Source: an uncultured Planctomycetaceae bacterium (GTDB lineage Bacteria; Planctomycetota; Planctomycetia; Planctomycetales; Planctomycetaceae). From it: a stretch of 45,680 nucleotides of DNA. Each line of letters begins with the position of its first letter. The first letter of the stretch is position 1. Under the pieces are notes generated by a model. That model did no database searches, was not told the DNA's origin, and saw nothing but the letters and a program-made list of their open reading frames with translations. Location: positions 1 to 45,680 of the forward strand of contig CAIYBH010000239.1 of the NCBI GenBank assembly GCA_903924405.1, read 5' to 3'. A program made the position numbers and the translations under genes. Shown here piece by piece: positions 9,054-17,347 of the stretch.

Positions 9054-10550
9054 CTAAAACAGGTTGCCCAGCAGGTCAAGCACCGCAGATGCAGGAGCCT
9101 CAGCGCCGGGCTGCGTCCAGATCCACATTGTCCGCATCAGCTCAATCCCCACGACTGCACACAACACGGAAAGTACCGCCGAAAGACCAATCATGGTCTT
9201 GACCGGAATCCCCCAGTCCACGTCGGCTCGCCTTGCGAACCCCGCAGCAACTCCGGACACCGAGGTCGTGCCGACTTCGAAACCCTCTTCGTCACCATCC
9301 AGATCCGCAGACTCGGCATCGTACTCATCATACGATTCTTCATCGTACTCTTCGTCGCCAGCCAGTTCGTCTGAATCGCTGTAGACCTCGTCTTCCACGG
9401 ATGAAGAAGACAATGCGGATGCCGCTACCGTTTTTGAAGCCGCGACATCTTCGTCATCAAACGTCAGCACACTCGTACTGGTCCCGACAGCATCGTCGTC
9501 ATCCAGACCGGCCAGCTCAAACTCACTGTCCCGACCACCAGCCGTGGGCATTTCCAGTTCCGTCGTGCGACCGGAATCGCCGAGGGATTTCCGAGCCGCG
9601 GGCACCGCCTGCATGGGCATGGTCCGACTCATGTCCACAGGCGCCGGGCTGGCGACGTCGTCCAGATCCAGGGAAATTCCGCTGTCACCGGCATCCAGCG
9701 ATATTCCGCTGTCGTCCGCCAAAGCGCCGCGACCATCGTAACTTTCCAGACTGATGCCGCTGTCGTCAGCCTCCAGGCTGATCCCACTGTCCAGTTCCAG
9801 CGAAATCCCGCTCTCGTCCGAATTCAGATTCAGACCGCTTCCACGCACATCCAGACTGATCCCACTGTCCGGCTGTCCCGCTCGAGTCGATGAGCCGCGA
9901 TTCAGCAGCTTCAGGTCGCTGTCCTCGGGTGACAAGCCAATTCCGCCCTTGCCCCGCGGTGAGTCCGCCAGACGAATATCGCTGTCCGTACGATCCGATC
10001 CACTTGCCAGCTTCACTGCACTGTCACTGTCGCCCGCCAGCAGATCTGCGGCACCAAACAGCTTTACATCACTGTCAGAATCCAGCGACGAAACAGGAAG
10101 TTCAATCGTTGCGCTGAAATCGTCCTCTTCCGCCAGACGCACATCACTGTCCGAATCAGACAACGAGATATCTTTTGCCGTCGGCTTTCCTGTCCCACCG
10201 CCCAACTGGGGCCCGGAATCACCCGACAATCGAATGTCGCTGCCCGTTCCAGCCAGACCCATCACGTCGTCGTCATCAAAGGACAAATCGTCAGCCATCA
10301 ACCGCACGTCACTGTCCGATGCGCTCAGCTTCAGCGTTCCATCGTCATCGGCGGAAAGAATGGGCATGTCAGGCGAAGAGTCCGCTTCGCGACTGCGACG
10401 GTATTCTTCAATATCCTGCTCGCGAAACTTCCAGCTACCGCGATCCGAAAACCCGCGGAGCTCATTCTGCTCACGCGCCTTCCGGACCTGTTCCACAGTC
10501 AGACCAAGCAGACTGGCTGCCTCTTCAAGACTTAAATATTTCTTGGCCAT
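9054..10550 (-). CDS. HTH membrane protein with acidic D-S repeats
   Basis: This encodes 498 residues. Residues 1-60 form an excisionase/MerR-type helix-turn-helix (SLEEAASLLGLTVEQVRKA, then an SWKFREQDIEEYRR wing). Residues from about 63 to 290 are a low-complexity acidic region built from recurring short units of the form DSDVRL, DSDVKL or DSGISL spaced roughly 10-25 residues apart. A Glu/Asp/Tyr-rich stretch follows (about 385-425), then one transmembrane helix (about 453-473, IGLSAVLSVLCAVVGIEL) and a short tail. The layout suggests a DNA-binding domain tethered to the membrane through a long flexible acidic linker. Function is unknown. The start is the ATG just before the HTH. The repeats make the gene internally repetitive at DNA level. 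Confidence 0.85.
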   Translation of the reverse strand: MAKKYLSLEEAASLLGLTVEQVRKAREQNELRGFSDRGSWKFREQDIEEYRRSREADSSPDMPILSADDDGTLKLSASDSDVRLMADDLSFDDDDVMGLAGTGSDIRLSGDSGPQLGGGTGKPTAKDISLSDSDSDVRLAEEDDFSATIELPVSSLDSDSDVKLFGAADLLAGDSDSAVKLASGSDRTDSDIRLADSPRGKGGIGLSPEDSDLKLLNRGSSTRAGQPDSGISLDVRGSGLNLNSDESGISLELDSGISLEADDSGISLESYDGRGALADDSGISLDAGDSGISLDLDDVASPAPVDMSRTMPMQAVPAARKSLGDSGRTTELEMPTAGGRDSEFELAGLDDDDAVGTSTSVLTFDDEDVAASKTVAASALSSSSVEDEVYSDSDELAGDEEYDEESYDEYDAESADLDGDEEGFEVGTTSVSGVAAGFARRADVDWGIPVKTMIGLSAVLSVLCAVVGIELMRTMWIWTQPGAEAPASAVLDLLGNLF

Positions 10551-11638
10551 GACGTTGAGGTCTCCCGCGGGGGAATGACGGTGGGCTGGATTTCAGAATG
10601 TCTTCACAATCAACATGTCAAACGCAGTCCGACTGCACGCAAAACCACGCATGCCAGCCAGACACCATATCCTGCGCAAATTGTCCGAGCGGTCAAATTC
10701 TAAAGTCTCGGGATCGCGAGGCAAGCCGTTTGTTCTGATGAGATAACGAATCATGACGGTTGTGACGGCTGGATCGCAGGACACTCGTTCTGCGCTTCCC
10801 AGCCTGTGCCGTGTCACATCCCTGTTTCCATTCTGAACACCAACGCCATGAACACTCCGCTTATCAACGACTCTGCAGGGCTCTCATTCAGGGCACGAAC
10901 CGTTCTGTAGTGCTTAACGCCATCCGCCGCCCCGAACTGTCATCGTTTCGGAGTCGATCAAACCGGACTTGATCCGCGAATCACCCTCGCCATCGTTTCC
11001 CCCGGCTTTCCCCACCTCGGCCCGTTGTTCACCGAATTGCCGGCAAAATCCCACCCCCCCGGGTCGGCAGCAATTCCTTCGTCCTGCAACGCACCCTTTC
11101 GAACCAGCCCACTCAACCCGGGCCGAAACCAGCTCGCATCCAGCCTTTCCCAGTGACCTGCAACACGTGTTTCCAGAATCGCAATTGGCACGGAACGACT
11201 CCACAAACCCACACTCTCTCGATAAGTCCGTGTTGAGTTGAAAGGGGACCTGGGCAGACTGCCTATTTACGAGGCAAACAGCCGAAACCCTGCTGTAACA
11301 ATCACAAAACCCCTGGGGGATAAAACAATCCACGCACCACTCCTGAATTCATGTTAAAAAGTGATGAGCGATCCATCATTTTCAGAATTTCCCTGCAAAA
11401 AAAAGCGATTTATAGGTCCCATTTTTGCTGAACGGGCATATCCTGAGATCTGTTGGCGGGAAACGTCCGTTTTCTGCCCTGAAATTGGGCGTCACATGCG
11501 TCTGCTGCCTGCTTTTTGGCGGACGGGGTGAATGCTCATCGAGGCCTGTTCTGGTGTTTCAAATCCACCAAAGTCCTTATGACGGCTCGTCCGAGCCGAT
11601 TTTTGTCCCTGGTTTTTCACTGAATAAAGGGTTGTCGA
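10551..11638. other. Gene-poor 1.1-kb region with leader hairpin
   Basis: I see no convincing gene here; the open frames on both strands lack protein-like character and start signals. AT content rises from about 11340 toward the DUF1559 gene, as expected for a promoter and long leader. A terminator-like hairpin (stem around 11583-11598, then ATTTTT to 11604) lies 34 bases before the DUF1559 start and could be an attenuator. Confidence 0.5.
11583..11604 (+). promoter_or_regulatory. Terminator-like hairpin in DUF1559 leader
   Basis: CGGCTC and GAGCCG form a 6-bp (at most 7-bp) stem immediately followed by ATTTTT, 34 bases upstream of the first DUF1559 start. This may be attenuation, or the end of a short upstream transcript. 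The hairpin is short, so the call is tentative. Confidence 0.45.
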
Positions 11639-12721
11639 ATGAAAAAAGCTTCTCTGGGGCGAATGATCCGGCAGGATCGACGCGGATTTACGCTGATCGA
11701 ACTGCTGGTCGTGATCGCAATCATCGCTATCCTCGTCTCGCTGCTGCTGCCCGCAGTGCAGCAGGCTCGCGAAGCCGCTCGTAGAACACAGTGCAAGAAT
11801 AACCTGAAGCAGCTGGGCCTCGCTGTCCACAACTTCGAAGGCACCTACCGAAAACTGCCACCTGGGCAGATTTTCTCTGTGGCTGCGTACGCCAACTTCG
11901 CACTGATGGACAACATGACCCTCATCGGGACCCTTGTTTATCTGCTGCCCTACCTCGAAGCGGACAACCTGTACAAGCCGTTCGGTTCCAGCATGAAAAT
12001 GGACTCCAAAGACTTCGAAGTCGACAGCGTTGACCCCATGAAGCAGAATTACTTCATGTATGCTGGTGTGAACGCCGTGACGGTGAATCAAGTCCCTGCA
12101 TTCCTGTGTCCCTCCGACAACGCCGCTGCCGCTCTGAAGCCAAACAGCGGTGACTTCACGCTGTGGATGATCCGAACTGCCGGTGGTCCGACCTACGGCG
12201 GCTTCGTTATGAACGACATCCCATCAGACCCGATCACCAGCCGTCACGCTCTGACGAACTACACGGGCTGCACAGGTCGTCTGGTCGCTACGGCCAGCGA
12301 ACTCTCAATCTCCAGCACCAGCCCGGATTTCCGCGCTGTGGATGACTACGAAGGCATCTTCCGCCTGAACAAGCAGAAGAAGTTCTCCGACGTGAACGAC
12401 GGACTCTCCAACACCATCATGTTCGGTGAAGTCACCGGTGCTTTCTCCGACGGCTATCGTGGTGTCGGTCGACTGCGTTCCTTCTCATGGCTGATTGGCC
12501 CTCTCGGCATGCACTATGCCGCAAAGTCTCTCGCCGGAACTGTCTACGGCGGAACTCGCCCAACTCTGGAAGACGCCAAGTTCACCAGCCGCCACACCGG
12601 CATCGTTCAGTACACCATGGGTGACGGCTCTGTCCGAGCTCTGTCCACCAACACCGACGCCGACGTTCTGCTCCGCCTCGGCGGTGCTTCCGACGGTCAG
12701 GTTGTTTCTGGTCTCGAGTAA
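11639..12721 (+). CDS. DUF1559 prepilin-like protein, copy 1
   Basis: This is a 360-residue DUF1559 protein, a planctomycete-expanded family with a type II/IV pseudopilin N terminus. The cleavage/methylation motif RRGFTLIELLVVIAIIAIL lies at about residues 14-32 and is followed by the family signature LPAVQQAREAARRTQC and NNLKQLGLAVHNF. The C-terminal domain ends with the conserved TMGDGSVRALS. It is predicted to be processed by prepilin peptidase and placed at the cell surface; its substrate or partner is unknown. A near-identical-length paralogue starts 1.1 kb downstream. An intrinsic terminator follows about 75 bases after the stop, so it is probably monocistronic. The ATG start matches the short basic leader expected for a prepilin. 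Confidence 0.95.
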   Translation: MKKASLGRMIRQDRRGFTLIELLVVIAIIAILVSLLLPAVQQAREAARRTQCKNNLKQLGLAVHNFEGTYRKLPPGQIFSVAAYANFALMDNMTLIGTLVYLLPYLEADNLYKPFGSSMKMDSKDFEVDSVDPMKQNYFMYAGVNAVTVNQVPAFLCPSDNAAAALKPNSGDFTLWMIRTAGGPTYGGFVMNDIPSDPITSRHALTNYTGCTGRLVATASELSISSTSPDFRAVDDYEGIFRLNKQKKFSDVNDGLSNTIMFGEVTGAFSDGYRGVGRLRSFSWLIGPLGMHYAAKSLAGTVYGGTRPTLEDAKFTSRHTGIVQYTMGDGSVRALSTNTDADVLLRLGGASDGQVVSGLE

Positions 12722-12794
12722 TCCCGTGATGGCTGCCTGATTCGCCGCACCCGTTGTGCACGCCACAACGGACGCGGCAGGCCCAAGTCAAATG

Positions 12795-12827
12795 AAAGCC
12801 GTCGAAGGTCACTTCGACGGCTTTTTT
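12795..12827 (+). terminator. Intrinsic terminator after DUF1559 copy 1
   Basis: Bases 12795-12807 pair with 12812-12824 (13 bp, loop GTCA) and end in a T6 run. Confidence 0.93.
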
Positions 12828-12845
12828 CGTTGCTTGCCCCTCACA

Positions 12846-13093
12846 GGTGCCATGCACTTTTGCTCCCCCTCGCCCTCGAAAACGGTGCCATTCGCCCAAG
12901 GCCTGAATCGACTCTCAGGTCTCACGACTCTCAGGTGCCATGCACCTGCCTAACGAGGTCTCTGGTGCCATGCACTTGCCTAACGCACCTGGAATGCACG
13001 AATCAGCCAGATAACGAGGTCTCCGGTGCCATGCACTTGCTTAACGCACCTGGAATGCACGAATCAGCCAGATGGCTCGGAGGTGCCATGCAC
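12846..13093 (+). repeat. GGTGCCATGCAC repeat cluster
   Basis: Five exact copies of GGTGCCATGCAC occur at 12846, 12934, 12964, 13025 and 13082. The core GGTGC-CAT-GCACC is a near-perfect palindrome. The segment from 12964 to about 13011 recurs 61 bases later with few changes. It includes a second motif, GCACCTGGAATGCACGAATC, and is preceded each time by AACGAGGTCTC. The palindromic core resembles GGTGCCAGGCACC at 44714, just upstream of the transposase gene, so both may be REP-type targets of that transposase family. Confidence 0.85.
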
Positions 13094-13348
13094 TGAACAG
13101 GGTGCACTGTGACGCGTGGCCGGAAGTCCCAAAACTCGCACGCACAGCACTGCGGGGCCACGCACCGGCGCGAACAACGTCCAGTTGCAGAAATCCCGGC
13201 TTTGCGTCCACATCTCCAAAAACGCCCCAGGGAACTCCGTGGTGCTGCAGTCCTCTTCCATGATGTGATACCGGCCCGAACACATGGCCAAAGCCCCCTC
13301 TACCATGAGTCCGGTACGATTGCGGCGAACGCGCAGATTACGACCTCC

Positions 13349-13486
13349 TCAACTGCTGTAGCGGTCGCAGCAGTTGTTGTCATCAGACAACGGGAAAAGG
13401 GTAATTCGGCTTTGGTAGCTGGTCCAGTTATTCATGTTGTGATGCGTAAACTCCACGCCGCATTTCCAGCAGGGAGGTTTTGCCAT
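13349..13486 (-). CDS. Possible 45-residue Cys-containing small protein
   Basis: A short frame begins MAKPPCWKCGVEFTHHNMNN and ends CCDRYSS. It has one CxxC pair and a later CC pair, with a protein-like composition unlike other frames in this stretch. The same frame stays open after the stop, from about 13306 to 13064, with sequence such as EEDCSTTEFPGAFLEMW. This could therefore be the front part of a gene broken by a TGA at 13349-13351. I do not recognise the family. It may be a decayed gene rather than a functional one. Confidence 0.3.
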   Translation of the reverse strand: MAKPPCWKCGVEFTHHNMNNWTSYQSRITLFPLSDDNNCCDRYSS

Positions 13487-13749
13487 CAGCAATCAAGCGT
13501 TGGGTCTTCGCCCGGCGTGTGGGCATTCGATTTGCTGAACTGACGGCAGAAAACATTGCTGGTTCCCCCACTGTCATCCTCAGTGACGTGGTGGAACCAC
13601 CGCCGTCGAGACGGGCTGATTGAGCCTTTCCACGTCAGTCTTTAGCTGATCCGGACCAATCATGAATTTTTTTGTCGAAAAATTTCAACAGTCTGGCCTT
13701 TTCCGGTGCAGGGCCATTCTGGCGAACTAGAGATACAGGGAAGTTAGTA

Positions 13750-13797
13750 GGGAATAAAACCCGTGGGAGAGCAGTGTTGCTCCGGAGATTTATTCCC
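13750..13797 (+). promoter_or_regulatory. Nested stem-loop in leader of DUF1559 copy 2
   Basis: GGGAATAAA (13750-13758) pairs perfectly with TTTATTCCC (13789-13797) and encloses an inner hairpin, GAGCA-GTGT-TGCTC (13769-13782). The structure lies about 50 bases before the start codon and is a plausible 5' UTR element. It is unlike the leader hairpin of copy 1. Confidence 0.5.
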
Positions 13798-13846
13798 ATA
13801 CAGAAGCCCCTGAACTGTGTAAGTGTTTTTTTGAAGGAAAAACGGA

Positions 13847-14929
13847 ATGAAAAGATCATTGAGCCAGTCCCCGGCACGGAACAATCGCAGAGGATTTACG
13901 TTAATTGAGCTTCTTGTTGTGATCGCCATCATCGCGATCCTCGTTTCCCTCCTGCTGCCAGCTGTGCAGCAGGCGCGAGAAGCGGCACGCAGAACACAGT
14001 GCAAAAACAACCTGAAACAGCTCGGGTTGGCGACCCACAATTTCGAAGGCACCTACAAGAAACTCCCACCCGGCCAGATATTCAGCGTGGCGGCCTACTC
14101 CAATTTTGCCCTCATGGACAACATGACGCTGCTCGGCACTCTGCCGTACCTGCTTCCTTTCATGGAACAGGACGCTCTGTACAAGCCCTTCGGCACCAGC
14201 ATGAAAATGGACGCTCAGGACTTTGCCGTCAACAGCGTTGATCCCATGAAACAGAATTACTTTAACTATGCGGCCGTAAACGCTGTGACCGGAGTCCAGG
14301 TCCCCGGTTTCCTCTGTCCGTCCGATAACGCGGCCAGTGCATTGAAGCCCGGAACTTCAGACTTCACCCTGTGGATGATTCGCACAGCAGGTGGGCCAAA
14401 TTATGGTGGCTTCGTGATGAACGATGAGGCACCAGATCCGTACACCAGCCGTCATGGCCTGACCAACTACACCGGTTGTACCGGACGTCTGACAGCAACG
14501 GCAGAAGAACTGGGCATCACAATGTTCAGCCCCGACTTTCGAGCGATCAACGACTACGAAGGGATGTTCCGCCTGAACAAACAGAAGAAGTTTGCCGACA
14601 TCGCCGACGGTCTGTCCAATACGATCATGTTCGGCGAAGTCACCGGTGCCTTTTATGACGGTTATCTTGGTGTCGGTCGCTTCCGCTCCTTCTCGTGGCT
14701 GGTTGGACCTATGGGGATGCACTACGCTGCAAAGTCCCTGGCCAGCATTTCCTACGGCGGAACTCGCCCAACTCTGGAAGACGCGAAATTTACCAGTCGC
14801 CACGCGGGAATTGTCCAGTATACTATGGGAGATGGATCAGTGCGTGCTCTGTCAACCAGCACAGATGCCGATGTGCTCCTGCGACTGGGTGGTGCGGCTG
14901 ATGGTCAGATTGTTTCTGGTATCGAATAA
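13847..14929 (+). CDS. DUF1559 prepilin-like protein, copy 2
   Basis: This 360-residue paralogue of the protein at 11639-12721 has the same length and nearly the same sequence from the prepilin motif RRGFTLIELLVVIAIIAIL to the end (DGQIVSGIE versus DGQVVSGLE). Differences concentrate in the basic leader (MKRSLSQSPARNN versus MKKASLGRMIRQD) and in scattered conservative substitutions. It should be processed by prepilin peptidase and held in the envelope; its molecular function is unknown. A small lipoprotein gene starts 12 bases after its stop, giving a two-gene transcript closed by the terminator at 15144-15178. GAAGGA is placed upstream of the ATG. The pair probably arose by tandem duplication, followed by divergence of flanking DNA. 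Confidence 0.95.
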   Translation: MKRSLSQSPARNNRRGFTLIELLVVIAIIAILVSLLLPAVQQAREAARRTQCKNNLKQLGLATHNFEGTYKKLPPGQIFSVAAYSNFALMDNMTLLGTLPYLLPFMEQDALYKPFGTSMKMDAQDFAVNSVDPMKQNYFNYAAVNAVTGVQVPGFLCPSDNAASALKPGTSDFTLWMIRTAGGPNYGGFVMNDEAPDPYTSRHGLTNYTGCTGRLTATAEELGITMFSPDFRAINDYEGMFRLNKQKKFADIADGLSNTIMFGEVTGAFYDGYLGVGRFRSFSWLVGPMGMHYAAKSLASISYGGTRPTLEDAKFTSRHAGIVQYTMGDGSVRALSTSTDADVLLRLGGAADGQIVSGIE

Positions 14930-14941
14930 CGGGGTAATAGC

Positions 14942-15112
14942 ATGCGATTTGCGTTCCTGGCGCTGTCTGGATGTTTGTTAAGTGGTCTGGCTGGATGTTC
15001 TGGTGGCAGTGATGTCCCTGAAGAACTTCGCGCTCCTCCAATGCAGCCGATTACGCCAGCGGATAAAGTTGAAAATGCTCCGAAAGGAGCTGTTCCGGCC
15101 GAAGCACTCTAA
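14942..15112 (+). CDS. Small lipoprotein co-transcribed with DUF1559
   Basis: This encodes 56 residues. The N terminus MRFAFLALSGCLLSGLAGC is a typical lipoprotein signal with lipobox LAGC (lipidated Cys at residue 19). A short Pro/Ala/Glu-rich mature part follows (SGGSDVPEELRAPPMQP, then TPADKVENAPKGAVP). It lies 12 bases downstream of DUF1559 copy 2 and upstream of a strong terminator, so it should share that transcript. Small lipoproteins directly after DUF1559 genes are, as far as I recall, a recurrent planctomycete arrangement. The context suggests an envelope partner of the pseudopilin-like protein; this is inference. DUF1559 copy 1 has no such companion. Confidence 0.75.
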   Translation: MRFAFLALSGCLLSGLAGCSGGSDVPEELRAPPMQPITPADKVENAPKGAVPAEAL

Positions 15113-15143
15113 ACCGCTGAAGCCCGCTCACCCTGCAAATCTG

Positions 15144-15178
15144 ACACGTTGTCCGACCTTCGGACAACGTGTTTTTTT
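15144..15178 (+). terminator. Intrinsic terminator after DUF1559-lipoprotein unit
   Basis: ACACGTTGTCCG (15144-15155) pairs with CGGACAACGTGT (15161-15172), followed by a T7 run. Confidence 0.94.
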
Positions 15179-15548
15179 ATGCTCACGCCTCATTTGCACG
15201 CCAAACCCTGATCCCGCACCCCCGGCCCAGCACCGAACTCCACACCGCCAGTTGCCTGGCTCAGTCAGTGGGTTGGCCACCCGGCGGAATTCCGGACCGC
15301 GCTGCGCACCGTGACGAGCCTTCACAAGTCACCACACGGCCCGCGTACGGACAGGGCCAATTATGACTTAGGATTCACTCAACGAATTCGCCGCCGCAGA
15401 ACACTGCTGAAACAGTTTTGGGCCATGCCCGCGCCTTGCGACTTGTGCACGGAGGATCCGCAATCCGCGTCTTCACTCGGCACTGAAATCTCCGCACATA
15501 TTTCCGGTTCGCACACGCCGCTGTCCGGCAGGCACTCAGTCCCTGATG
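15179..15548. other. Intergenic, no gene seen
   Basis: This is GC-rich sequence between a plus-strand terminator and the 3' end of a convergent minus-strand gene. No supported gene, repeat or strong hairpin was seen. Confidence 0.45.
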
Positions 15549-16082
15549 TCAGGGCAAAAATCCGCGTTCCCGCAATTCCTGAATGTTTCCGGGTGCACTG
15601 GCCAGCACGCGCTCTGTGGCGTAGCGAAAAATGGCAAAGCCCGAATACTCAACGGGAGCCGACAGGATCGCCACACGATCCTCGTCCTCGGCGTCCAATT
15701 GGCGGTTCAGTCGCTCCACCGCCTCTTCCACGGTGTCAGTAACGATTCTGTCCGGCCCTGAATCATTCACCATTCGCAGGTTGGAAAACGCCGCGGATCG
15801 AGTCAGCAGGTTTTCAAAAAATCCGGCGTCCTCATGCTCTTCAAAAAAACTCCGCAGCTCCGGATGCAGGCTATCCGCGGTAATGATTCGAGCCCGGCTG
15901 ATGGTCACACTTCCGCGACGAATTCCCACCGTGCGCGTTTTTTCGGACGAGGTGATGAGGTAGTAGGGCAGTTCAGTATCACCGAACGTGAACAGCCCCA
16001 CTTCCACCGGCCGCTCAATACGGATCGAGCTCCACGCGTCACGGAAACGCTGAAACTGCTCAAAGCTGTCAAATAGTCCCAT
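15549..16082 (-). CDS. Conserved-looking hypothetical protein
   Basis: This encodes 177 residues, mixed alpha/beta and acidic, with no signal peptide or membrane segment. It starts MGLFDSFEQFQRFRDAWSS and has a regular beta-strand pattern in the middle (VEVGLFTFGDTELPYYLIT, then VTISRARIIT). I do not recognise a family or catalytic motif. It stands alone on the minus strand, 230 bases from the lipoprotein gene upstream of it. That it is a real gene rests on codon regularity and protein-like composition; function is unknown. Confidence 0.65.
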   Translation of the reverse strand: MGLFDSFEQFQRFRDAWSSIRIERPVEVGLFTFGDTELPYYLITSSEKTRTVGIRRGSVTISRARIITADSLHPELRSFFEEHEDAGFFENLLTRSAAFSNLRMVNDSGPDRIVTDTVEEAVERLNRQLDAEDEDRVAILSAPVEYSGFAIFRYATERVLASAPGNIQELRERGFLP

Positions 16083-16314
16083 AGCAGTCTACTCTGATGA
16101 CTCTGAAGCGAACACGCCCCGCCGGTGGAAAGCACTCGCTCAAACAGGATGAGACAGTTCTCGGGAATGACATTGGGCCGTTGCAGCAAGGACCCGCACC
16201 ATCATGCCGACAGTCCTGATAGACCAGCTGCTGTTAACCCCTGATGCCGCCGAAACCTCGAAGAGCCCTGCCTTCCAGCAGGAATCTCCGTTCAGCAGCG
16301 AGGGTGAATGGCAA

Positions 16315-16632
16315 TCAGTGCGCTGGTTTCGGTGGATTCGCGAGCTTCTCCGCCTTGTCGGCATCCGACAACTCATCCCATTCTTCCAGACACGGCGGAC
16401 AACAGAATCCGACTTTCTTTCCGTTCCATTCACGAACGTTTTCAGCAGTCAGGTCTTTCGCACTGATCTCATTTCCCATGATCGGACATTTCGTGTTGAC
16501 CACAGCAATCACGGTGGTTTCGGGGGCCGTTGCCACCGTCGCCATGGCTGCAGAAGGTGTTTCTCCTTCTCCGCACCCCGCAAGAAAATTGATCCCACCA
16601 CAAACAAGCAGAAAACCAATACGATTTCGCAC
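16315..16632 (-). CDS. Lipoprotein with YHS/TRASH-like metal-binding domain
   Basis: This encodes 105 residues from a GTG start at 16632, which is preceded by a GGGGGG ribosome site; a TTG 18 bases further up is the alternative. The leader MRNRIGFLLVCGGINFLAGC ends in a lipobox (LAGC). The mature part has NTKCPIMGNEIS and, about 25 residues later, KVGFCCPPCLEEW. This C...CCxxC arrangement is typical of small YHS/TRASH-like domains that bind transition metals, often in copper or heavy-metal handling. Location would be membrane-anchored on the exterior side. The metal and the partner are not known. No neighbouring metal transporter was seen. Confidence 0.75.
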   Translation of the reverse strand: MRNRIGFLLVCGGINFLAGCGEGETPSAAMATVATAPETTVIAVVNTKCPIMGNEISAKDLTAENVREWNGKKVGFCCPPCLEEWDELSDADKAEKLANPPKPAH

Positions 16633-17347
16633 TTGAGGAACCCCCCGCAAAAAATTCGGCGAGCACTCTCGCCCGCGACGTTGACCAATCAGGAAAACTC
16701 CAGAAGTTCCTGCATGGAAACGTCAGAATCTGCCATCCAATCCCGGAGCACACTCCCCCCGGAATCGATACGGCAATCAGTCGCCTCCGGAATTCTAGTC
16801 CTGACAAGCCACCTTTGCATCGCAAACAGCCCCTTCATTTCAAGGTTCCCGAGGCAAAAAAGAAAGCTCCATGCAAACCAGGCCAGCCGGTTGATTCATG
16901 GATTTGCGGTCCCATTTCGGTCCTGACCGCTGCTTTGCCCCTGTAGCAACTCCATCCGACGATCGCATGTCGCTGCAAACTGCCCACGGAACCAGACGAT
17001 GTCTCCACATAAGACTCCAGGATCACCGCAAAAGATTTCCGGCCCACCCTGTATCCGCTCGCGTTCACTGCTACCATACGTTGTCGATGGGTAACGTGGG
17101 AAGGGAGCAAGCCAGCGACTGACGTCCAGGGCGTCACGTGGCTGGCCAAACCTCCGGCATGACCTGCCCCATGGGCAGTCAGATCACGGCAACAGGTGTT
17201 ACAGGTTTCACTCTTTGCCAATTCCTGTTCGTGAAAGCTTCAGCTTCTTCCGTATTCCGTATTCCGTTGAACACTTCCGGACAGCGCGGCGCCCCACGTC
17301 GCTACAACCCGAAACTCCTATTCAGGCTACAGAACTGCAACACGACT
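16633..17347. other. 0.7-kb divergent intergenic region
   Basis: No convincing gene was found. It separates the lipoprotein gene (minus) from terC (plus) and must hold both promoters. A plus-strand frame joins into terC from 17138, but its sequence is not protein-like. Confidence 0.45.

Larger units (their letters stand above)
13094..13846. other. Gene-poor region between DUF1559 copies
   Basis: No well-supported gene is present apart from the small minus-strand frame listed separately. Plus-strand open frames here are not protein-like. The last 100 bases form the structured leader of DUF1559 copy 2. Confidence 0.45.

Noticed and set aside
10914..11333. 139-codon minus-strand frame upstream of DUF1559 copy 1
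   Set aside because: No start signal, no recognisable pattern, and it sits in a region with no conserved-looking strand bias.
12846..13093. CRISPR array
   Set aside because: The repeats are palindromic, spaced unevenly (30-88 bases) and the between-repeat sequence is itself repeated; there are no cas genes.
16835..17221. 128-codon minus-strand frame between the lipoprotein gene and terC
   Set aside because: Composition and lack of a ribosome site suggest a chance frame in GC-rich DNA.
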